The translations under genes and the position numbers were made by a program. From Bufo bufo (Eukaryota; Chordata; Amphibia; Anura; Bufonidae), in the NCBI RefSeq assembly GCF_905171765.1, contig NC_053392.1, positions 452,078,722 to 452,142,721 of the forward strand: a stretch of 64,000 bases of DNA. The letters are read 5' to 3'. The notes below the pieces were generated by a model, which was not told the DNA's origin, made no database searches, and was given only the letters and a program-made list of their open reading frames with translations. Shown here one piece after another: positions 56,618 through 64,000 of this stretch; positions within the stretch are counted from its first letter, which is position 1, and the number at the start of each line of letters is the position of its first letter.

Positions 56618-57225
56618 TTAACCTCTTCCGGACACAAGTCATGTATAGTTCTGAACACCGCCGCCCGGTGCTCGGAACCCGATGCCTGCTCAAATCATTG
56701 AGCAGGCACCTTGGCTAAATGCGCCAAGAGTAGTCAATTCAGACCTGCGGTTTGCTGCGTTTCCGGGTTATTCCGGTCTCTGGGGGACCCGATAACCCGG
56801 AACAGGATGGTGATCGATGGTGTGATAATACACCACCATCCTGCGATCCTGAGGGGTGATGGTGACATCACCTCAGGACCGCTCTCATTGGTCGGCGGTT
56901 CATTCAAATTATCGCAGCGCTCCTCTCCTCCTACTTTTGTGTCCGGGAGCCGAGGAGAGCTGCACGTGGATCCAGAACTGCACTGATCTCCAGCCAGCAC
57001 CCCAATCTGTCCCCAGCACCCCCCAGGTATATTCAGAGAAAGATAGGGAGAAAAAAGAAAAAAAAAAAAAAAATTGTTGCATTACACTTGGGATTGACCA
57101 CAGAGGCGTCCAATGAAAAACAGCCATGTCTACACTGAGGTGTCCAATGAAAGACTTCCTGCGGAGCACCATCACCCTTTCCTGTGTGTTTATGTACAGA
57201 GGGGAGTGTTGGATGCAGTCTGTTA

Positions 57226-57510
57226 AACCATGGATCTCTGCAAACGAAGACGAACTGCAGCAATAGTTGCAGCAGTGCATATAATGCGTTTGAGGAGAAG
57301 GAGACTGAGCAGGCGACTGTTCTGGGTCAATCCTGCGATTGCGAACAGACAGCAAAGAGGACAGTTCTGGGCCATGTACGATAACCTACGCCGCGTTCTC
57401 GTTGAAGTCTATGGGTGCGAACGCGTGACAATACGCCCCAAAGAATCTCCTGTACTTCTTTGGCATAGGGAGTTTTACAGCACGTTCGTACGCGCAGGTG
57501 AGAACCATGC
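57226..57510 (+). pseudogene. PIF/Harbinger-like transposase first-exon fragment
   Basis: The frame from 57230 reads MDLCKRRRTAAIVAAVHIM, RLRRRRLSRRLFWVNPAI, NRQQRGQFWAMYDNLRR. The combination of Arg-run, (F/W)WVxPxxxxRxxxGxFxxxxxxLR resembles the N-terminus of vertebrate Harbinger transposases. The downstream part, with a CAGGTGAG splice-donor-like site at 57494-57501, is not recognisable as transposase. It lies in an insertion of about 500 bp in piggyBac copy C relative to copy A. Assignment is moderate. Confidence 0.5.
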
Positions 57511-57817
57511 AGATATGAGCTTTATCCTGTTGAGCATAGGAACGAGCTGTAAACCGCAGGGGTGCAAGCATTTTTTTTTTTTATGCGTACGCTGACTGTG
57601 GCTGGCACTCTTAGCGTCCGGCCACTGTTAGCGCATCGCACACCCCACCGCTGATCAACTTCGGACGGTTGATCATCGATTTTGAAAAAAAAATTCACAT
57701 TTTTTCCCCCTTTTTTGTCTGTTAGGTTTAGGGTGAGCTCGCGAACACCCGTGCCCCCACATACATGCACACTGAATAAAGATTTACACGCACACACACT
57801 CCCCTATCGCCCGCCGG

Positions 57818-59583
57818 ATGTTCTCGGCAGAGGAGGCATACGCCCAGCTTGCCTCAGAGTCCGAGAGCCCCAGTGAGGACGACCCCACTTTCCTGTTGTC
57901 ATCCGTGTCCTCCTCATCATCTAGCGATGATGAGCCCCCAAGGCGGCGGAGATGCCGCCAGGCGGAGCAAGGTTACCACCATGCTAGGGACCCTGTGGCC
58001 CACCCTAGTACAAGCAGCTCTGGGGCTCGTACTAGTTTTTCGGCCCACCAGTTAAATCCACCGGAGCCCCCTGCCGGTGACCTTGTCTGGTGTACCCCAG
58101 AGCGATTTGAGCCAGTGATTCCTGATTTTGTAGGCCAACCAAGAATCCAGATTTCCACAGTGGGCTTCACTGAATATGACTATTTTAGTCTTTTTTTCAG
58201 TGACCACTTTGTAAATTTGATGGTGGAGCAGACGAACCTGTACGCCCAACAGTTCGTTGCTCAACACCCGGGCTCCTTTTTGGCTAGGCCCGGTGACTGG
58301 ACCCCGATCAGTGCAGCCAAGATGAGGACGTTTTGGGGCCTCATGCTGCACATGGGCCTAGTCAAGAAACCTAGTGTCAGGCATTACTGGAGTGGGGACA
58401 TCCTCTACCAGACCCCATTTTACAGTACGGCCATGACACGCTCCCGGTTTGAGGCCATCCGGAAATGCCTGCATTATTCAGATAATGCAGCATGTCCCCC
58501 CGAGGTGATCCTGCCTATGACCGCCTGTACAAAATCAGGACGGTCATCGATCACTTCAGGGCCAAATTTGTACAGGCATATGTACCTGAAAGGGAGGTCG
58601 CGGTTCATGAGTCTCTCATTGCGTTCAAGGGGAGACTCCTTTTCCGCCAGTATGTTCCCTCTAAGCGGGCGAGGTATGGCGTGAAGCTGTACAAACTTTG
58701 TTAGAGTACCTCAGGGTACACTTACAAGTTGTGTGTGTACGAGGGGCGAGATTCCTGTATTGAACCCCCAGAATGTCCCCCCACTCTTGGTGTTAGAGGG
58801 AAACTTGTGTGGTTCCTTATGAATCCACTGGTAGATAAGGGTTACCACCTTTACATGGATAACTTTTATAGTAGTATCCCCTTGTTCCAGTCCCTCGCCG
58901 CCAGATCCACGTCCGCTTGTGGGACAGTGTGAAAAAAAAAAAAATCATCAACGCAGCCTCCATGCCCACCCCCTCCAGGTACCTATCCCCAGGGGTGAGA
59001 CCCGTGCCCTTACCACTGGAAAACTGTTGCTGGTCAGATATAAGGACAAGAGGGATGTCCTTCTACTGTCCACAATTCATGTTAACGGCATCACCCCTGT
59101 CCCTGTGCGAGGTACCGCGGCAACGGTCCTCAAGCCCGATTGTATCGTCGACTACAATCGGTATATGGGAGGAGTTGATCTCTCTGATCAAGTCCTCAAG
59201 CCATACAACGCCATGCGCAAAACCCAGGCATGGTACAAAAAAGTTGTGGTCTACTTGGTACAGGTTGCCTTTTACAACTCTTTTGTGCTGTCCCAGAGCG
59301 CTGGCAACACAGGGAAATGCCTTCAGTTCTATGTTTCTTACCAGGAAAGAGCAGGCCAAAGTACCTCGGGAACTGTAGGCGCCCGGATAGTCCCTGGCCA
59401 ACACTTTCTAGGTGTGGTCCCACATACTGGAAAGAAGGGATGGACCCAAAAAAAAGGTACAGAGAGTGTCACAGGAGGGGGATACGGAAGGACACCACTA
59501 CTCAGTGTGACACGTGCCCCGATCATCCGGGCCTTTGCATTATTGGTGGCTTTAGGGAGTACCACACTTTAATGGAGTACTAA
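57818..59583 (+). pseudogene. piggyBac transposase, copy C (several lesions)
   Basis: The start is MFSAEEAYAQLASESESPSE, then an acidic/Ser stretch and PPEPPAGDLVWCTPERFEP. A frameshift near 58490 leads to RGDPAYDRLYKIRTVIDHF. The first catalytic position reads AVHESLIAF, so Asp is replaced by His. A TAG at 58702-58704 (after GVKLYKLC) interrupts an otherwise in-frame continuation (YEGRDSCIEPPECPPTLG). The second Asp is kept (YHLYMDNFYSS). Another shift occurs near 58925 at an A-run. The third Asp is kept (NRYMGGVDLSDQ). A last shift near 59440 leads to the Cys-rich end RYRECHRRGIRKD, CDTCPDHPGLC, ending HTLMEY. Restored length would be about 580 residues. Confidence 0.88.
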
Positions 59584-60881
59584 ATTTATATCCCAATTTA
59601 GCCACTGACAATTGGATTAAAAAACTGGTTCTCAGACTTAAAAAAAAAAAAAAAGTTGTTTTCAAAAATATTTAGTAAAACTAAAATAAATAAAGTAGAC
59701 ATATTAGGTATCGCTGCGTCCGTAAGAAACTGCTCTATAAAAATAACCCACAACTCAGATGAACATGGTAAAAAAAATAACGGTGCCCCAATAACAAAGT
59801 AAGGGTTAACAGCCAAACAAAACTTGAATATTTATTACCATCATACGGCAGTTTACAGAAACACCCCATATGTGGTCGTAAACTGCTGTATGACCAAACG
59901 GCAGGGCGCAGAAGGAAAGGAACGCGGTATGGTTTCTGGAAGGCAGATTTGGATGTCATTTTTTTTTTTGCCACCATGTCCCATTTGAAGCCCCCCTGAT
60001 GCACCCCTAGAGTAAAAACACCATTAAAGCGACCCCATTTAAGAAACTACACCCCTCAAGGTATTCAAAACTGATTTTACAAACGTAGGTGTTCCACAAG
60101 AGTTATTGGCAAATGGAGATGAAATTTCAGAATTTCTATTTCTGGTAACCTTGCCTCACAAAAATGTAATATAGATAAACCAAAAATCATATGTACCCTA
60201 AAAATAGTACCAACAAAACTGCCACCTTATCCTGTAGTTTCCAAAATGGGGTCACTTTTATGGAGTTTCTACTCTAGGGGTGCATCATGGGGGCTTCAAA
60301 TGGGACATTGTGTAAATAAACCAGTCCAGCAAAATCTGCCTTCCAAAAACCATATGGCGCACCTTTCCCTCTAAACCCTACTGTGTGCCTGTACAGTAGT
60401 TTACGGCCACATATGGGGTGTTTCTGCAAACTACAGAATCGGGGCAATAAATATAGCTTTTTTTGGGCTGTTAACCCTTGCTTTGTTACTGGAAAGAATG
60501 GATTAAAATGGAAAATTTGCCCAAAAAAAAATCTAAATTCTGAAATTTTATCTCCATTTGCCATTAATTCTTGTGGGACACCTAAAGGGTTAACGACGTT
60601 TGTAAAATCAGTTTTGAATACCTTGAAGGGCGTAGTTTCTAGAATGGGGACATTTTTGGGTGGTTTCAATTATGTAAGCCTCACAAAGTGACTTCAGACC
60701 TGAACTGGTCCCTAAAAATTGGGTTTTTGAAAATTTCTGAAAAATTTCAAGATTTGCTTCTAAACTTTGTAACATCCCCAAAAAATATAAAATATAATTT
60801 CCAAAATGATCCAAACATGAAGTAGACATATGGGGAATGTAAAGTAATAACTATTTTTGGAGGTATTACTATGAATTATAG

Positions 60882-61313
60882 ATACACAGCTGACTAGAGG
60901 TTTGATCCCCGTATTGTACCATTTCCTAGGTATTTCACTGTCCTTTTTTTCCCTTTTAGCTGCCTGTTATATATCCACAGATTGTTTCCCTTATGGGACC
61001 CTATGCGGATGTTTATACATAAGGCATTTGGGTATATGGGGTAGTTTTCTGGGAGATTACTGGTATACTTTTGCTATTGCTCTTTTGAGATATTCTTGTA
61101 TTGAGCAAGACAAGTTGTGGGGATGTCATACTTTGTCAGCAGGTGAGCTACTTGTGACAGCACCTACCTGCATTGCTGCCATGATTTATTTATGAGTTGT
61201 TGTAATTATTCATTACCTAATAAAGTTTTCATATTATTCATATGTGCGTCCCTACGGGTTTTTTGGTGTTTTATATGATGTCATGCATTCTTCCAACAGG
61301 TTGTTGGTTTAAT
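60882..61313 (+). mobile_element. Unclassified 430-bp insertion with 21-bp flanking repeat
   Basis: AGGTATTACTATGAATTATAG (60861-60881, shown as a 21-base block with one mismatch to 61314-61334) flanks it, and copy A lacks this insertion. It contains AATAAAG at about 61219 followed by GTTTTCATATT. A 97-codon frame (60902-61195) with hydrophobic character runs through its first 300 bp but matches nothing I know. A retroposed 3' fragment is possible; no poly-A tail is evident. Confidence 0.55.
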
Positions 61314-61686
61314 AGGTATTACTATGTATTATAGAAGTAGAGAAATTGAAACTTGGAAATATGCTTTTTTTTTTTTCTTACACATTTTTGGCAAATTTGG
61401 TATTTGACTTCATTTTACCAGTGTCATGAAGTACAATATGTGATGAAAAAAAACAATCTCAGAATGGCCTGGATAAGTCAAAGCGTTTTAAAGTTATCAC
61501 CACTTAAAGTGACACTGGTCAGATTTGCAAAAAATGGCCTGGTCCTAAAGGAGTTAAAGGTAAAGTGTCACATAGCAAACTGGTGACATGGCTGAATAGG
61601 GATGAAAGCACTGAGACTATATAGACATCTACTGTGTCAATGACCGGAATTACGTAAAAAATGCTTTTTATTGTCATTGTGGCCGG

Positions 61687-61946
61687 TCAAAGGGGCATTC
61701 CCATATTGAAACACAGGACTCTCTCCAGCCTCTTCATCCCAGCCTGGGGACACCGGAAGTCCGGAGAAAGCTAAAGTAGCGGAATTACGCTATTTGACAC
61801 CTCCCATGGACTTGAATGGGAGTTGCGCAAATGGCATAGCCCTGGAAGCTATTCTCTCAGTGGCCTCCTGGTTTCCCTGCATCAGGACAAAGAGGCTGAA
61901 GAGCACCCGGCGGACATGTTTTTTCAAAATGGGAATACTTCTTTAA
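61687..61946. mobile_element. TTAA-type element, AGGGGCATTCCCAT termini
   Basis: Left AGGGGCATTCCCATATTG after TCAA (a changed TTAA) and right CAAAATGGGAATACTTCT before TTAA (61943-61946). 252 bp, non-coding. Confidence 0.6.
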
Positions 61947-62420
61947 GTGCCCCGGCCCAACGCCTCTCTCGGCTCTGCTACACAAGCCTTCATGAATAAT
62001 TGACAGCTCTACGAGCCCTCCTGAAAACCTGTGCGTGCACCATCAGGGACAGAGTTACAGCTTACTTGTCAGTGACTGTGCGCAGTATGAGCGGGTCCAG
62101 AGTGAGTGGTATCTCTGTCAATGACAGCACATGCGCAGGTTTTCAGCAGGGCTCAGAAAGATCATGCATGCCGGGGCACTTCAGTGCCTCATTCACAAAT
62201 CTGTGACCCTTCACGGTGACAATAAATAGCATTTTTAAGAAGGTTGCAGCCATGGACAAGTACAATAAAGGTCTGGATGGACTCTGTTTCTGTAGCTATG
62301 TAGCCATGTCACCAGTTTTGTACGTGCGAGTTTCCCTTAAATTCCTGCAATAACTGGAAAACTTGGTTATGCTTTTAATAAGAAATCCATCAATTTGTCC
62401 TCAGAAAAAATATTGCCTTT
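61947..62420. other. Inverted repeat, otherwise no feature
   Basis: GAGCCCTCCTGAAAACCTGTG (near 62015, quoted in part) pairs with CGCAGGTTTTCAGCAGGGCTC (near 62130). This is a small fold-back of unknown class. Nothing else seen. Confidence 0.5.
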
Positions 62421-62736
62421 AGGCTACATTCACACAAACGTATTTTGTTTCTGTGTCCGTTCCTTTTGTGGATAGGATGCGGACCCATTCATTTTAATGG
62501 GACCGCAAAAAATGTCAACAGCACACCGTGAGCTATCCTAATCCGTTGCGTAGCCCTGCAAAAAAGATTTTCATATAGAACATGTCCTATTAGTGTTCAT
62601 TTTGCTAACAAGGCTAGGCATTGTTACAATGGATAGGAAAGGAAAAAATAAAACACGATGCCATAGGGACATCATCTTTTTTGCGGATCCGCAATTTGCG
62701 CACCGCAAAACACATGAGGTCATGTAAATGTAGCCT
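62421..62736. mobile_element. MITE with AGGCTACATTCACAC termini
   Basis: Left AGGCTACATTCACACAAACG and right CATGTAAATGTAGCCT are inverted. The interior holds GCGGACCCATTCATTTTAAT and GCGGATCCGC. It abuts the next MITE with only one or two bases between. Confidence 0.75.
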
Positions 62737-62737
62737 A

Positions 62738-62877
62738 AGGCCTCATGCACACGACCGGTGTGTTTTGCGGTCCACAGAACACAGATGGCGTCCGTGTGCG
62801 TTCCGCAATATGCAGTGTGGCACGGACAGCGATTGATACAATTGCCTATTCTTGTCCGCAAAATGGACAATTGGAAA

Positions 62878-62915
<38 letters not shown>

Positions 62916-63041
62916 CAAACCACAGAACGGAGCAACGAATGCGGACAGCACACGAAGTGCTGTCTGCATCTTTTGCGGCCCCATTGAAGTGAATAGGTCC
63001 GCATCCGAGCCGCAAAAACTGCGGTCATGTGCATGAGGTCT
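62738..63041. mobile_element. MITE with AGGCCTCATGCACACGACCG termini
   Basis: Left AGGCCTCATGCACACGACCG and right GTCATGTGCATGAGGTCT are inverted. A 31-A run occupies 62881-62911. GTGCTGTCCGCAT-type blocks are shared with 21400 and 62520. Non-coding. Confidence 0.75.
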
Positions 63042-63424
63042 TAGTCAGATCCTCTTTCATGGATGCCCCGAGAGCAGAGAACCACCTCTCTACTACTCTG
63101 TTGGTGGCAAAGCAGTGACCACACTGGCAACATCTATGACCGTAACATAAGAGCCGTTGATTGAATTTATGTCCTAAACTTCCTAAGAAAGAATTCTACA
63201 ATAAGAGATTTTTTATAAAGACGGAGTCAGATTTGTTCCAGAGTCCCCCCACCCCCCCAACTCCAGCCACAATTAGAACCGAGCACAACTCCCACTCCAC
63301 AGTCCTGTCCAAAAGAAGCCATAATACCTACAAAATGGCAGTCTGCAAATAAGGAATAAAGATTATATATTTCACAAAAACAATCTTTATTAATGCATAT
63401 AATAAATTAATCACAACTGAAAAG
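63042..63424. other. No recognisable feature
   Basis: No terminal repeats or recognised coding sequence. Confidence 0.45.
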
Positions 63425-63432
63425 GTAGCGAG

Positions 63433-63619
63433 TAGTGTTGAGCGAACTTGTGTTTTAAGTTCGGCGTCTAAAGTTCGGGTTATCGAAGAATCGCGTTATG
63501 GATTCCGCTACCACGGACCATAACTTGGTCCGTGGTAGCCGAATCAATAACGCAAATCTTCGATAACCCGAACCTGAACTTTAGACGCTGAACTTAAAAC
63601 ACAAGTTCGCTCAACACTA
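63433..63619. mobile_element. hAT MITE with 8-bp target duplication
   Basis: GTAGCGAG at 63425-63432 and 63620-63627 flanks a 187-bp element. It starts TAGTGTTGAGCGAACTTG and ends with the complement. It is nearly a perfect palindrome, with arms including AGTTCGGCGTCTAAAGTTCG. An 8-bp duplication and TAGxG termini are the hAT hallmarks. Confidence 0.9.
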
Positions 63620-63627
63620 GTAGCGAG

Positions 63628-64000
63628 TGATATTTCTACCCTACTTATAAAAGAGAGCCTGTCACCTAGAAAACCGTCAGCGGTACCTTTTGTCTTCTGT
63701 GGCACAATTCCAAAGTTGCTTGTGTCTTTGCGGTTCCAAAAATGTGAAAAAAAGACTTTTATTCAACCGTCTGCACAATGTAAACTGTGGTCTTTAAGTC
63801 AAGGGGGCAGCAGCTTTCTCGCTTGAAGTCAAGCTCACAGCGCCCCCTTTCCCGTCCCTAAGTTCTTATTTCTTCAATGCTAGACGCCAGAACGTAGTCT
63901 CATGTATGCCCCGTCCCCACCATTTCCACATGTGTGAGAGCATCTCACTGAACACTCAGGCACGGCTACGTCGTATGCACATGAATGTTTAGTGGCGCGC
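63628..64000. other. Left end of a CCTGTCACC-type repeat, then unassigned
   Basis: AGAGAGCCTGTCACCTAG at 63651 resembles the AGGGAGTCTGTCACC terminus of the TTAA family. The rest runs out of the window without a recognised feature. Confidence 0.4.

Larger units (their letters stand above)
56618..61557 (+). mobile_element. piggyBac transposon copy C
   Basis: TTAA 56618-56621 and 61554-61557. Left CCTCTTCCGGACAC and right complement CTCCTTTAGGACC are related inverted ends. Contents: GC-rich left part with AACCCGGAACAGGATGGTGA palindromic blocks (56740-56840), a Harbinger-like insertion (about 57075-57575), the transposase (57818-59583), an A/T-rich part with inverted GGGGGCTTCAAATGGGACA / TGTCCCATTTGAAGCCCCC blocks (59960, 60290), and a 430-bp insertion (60882-61313). 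It is the reference for reading copies A and D. Confidence 0.85.

Overview
This is vertebrate nuclear DNA, most likely from an amphibian (anuran-type). The one host gene I recognise is AFDN (afadin/MLLT4), on the minus strand. Three coding exons are visible: 20973-21168 and 20589-20701 (first Ras-association domain) and 10061-10224 (lysine-rich linker after it). Reading phases join exactly and all have GT/AG borders. The rest behaves as AFDN intron sequence, almost entirely built of transposable elements. The amphibian assignment is an inference from the repeat mix: piggyBac, TTAA fold-back elements, several Tc1/mariner lineages, DIRS, a Penelope-like element, a chromodomain Ty3/gypsy and L1.

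Layout. 1-805: end of a piggyBac-type element running in from the left. 1240-4955: piggyBac copy A, internally deleted, carrying a Tc1 deletion derivative (1383-2250) and a fold-back MITE (3618-4596) with a perfect 76-bp palindrome. 4956-8450: decayed Tc1/mariner copy split by a Penelope-like element (5046-7523) with a GIY-YIG ORF, inverted arms, hammerhead ribozyme motifs and a 14-bp target duplication. 8466-12269: MITEs and one AFDN exon. 12270-18267: 6-kb piggyBac with a three-lesion transposase and head-to-head palindromic arrays. 18295-19495: TTAA element. 19707-20303: 600-bp GA-type polypurine tract, then two AFDN exons. 22-23.5 kb: TTAA elements.

23571-34573: a chromodomain Ty3/gypsy element with both LTRs, interrupted by a near full-length L1 (25878-31651; one frameshift in ORF2; 11-bp target duplication). 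34.7-37.8 kb: piggyBac piece, hAT transposase C-terminus and an 18S rRNA pseudogene inside a short tandem repeat. 37809-40984: non-autonomous relative of the 6-kb piggyBac. 42-50 kb: two DIRS pieces, L1 ORF1 pieces, a Tc1 and fold-back elements inserted in one another. 51-56.6 kb: Tc1 remnants, a SINE-like tail and nested TTAA elements. 56618-61557: piggyBac copy C with a broken transposase, a PIF/Harbinger-like exon and an unclassified 430-bp insertion with a 21-bp repeat. 62.4-63.6 kb: MITEs and a hAT MITE with a perfect 8-bp duplication.

No transposon gene here is intact, so none of them forms a working pathway; the only functional coding sequence I support is the three AFDN exons. I see no convincing undescribed gene system. 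The most unusual items are the hammerhead motifs in the Penelope arms, the 18S rRNA pseudogene, the palindromic arrays in piggyBac, the repeated sharing of a single TTAA by abutting elements, and the unclassified insertion at 60882-61313. Element boundaries are read by eye; those given without a target duplication may be off by tens of bases.
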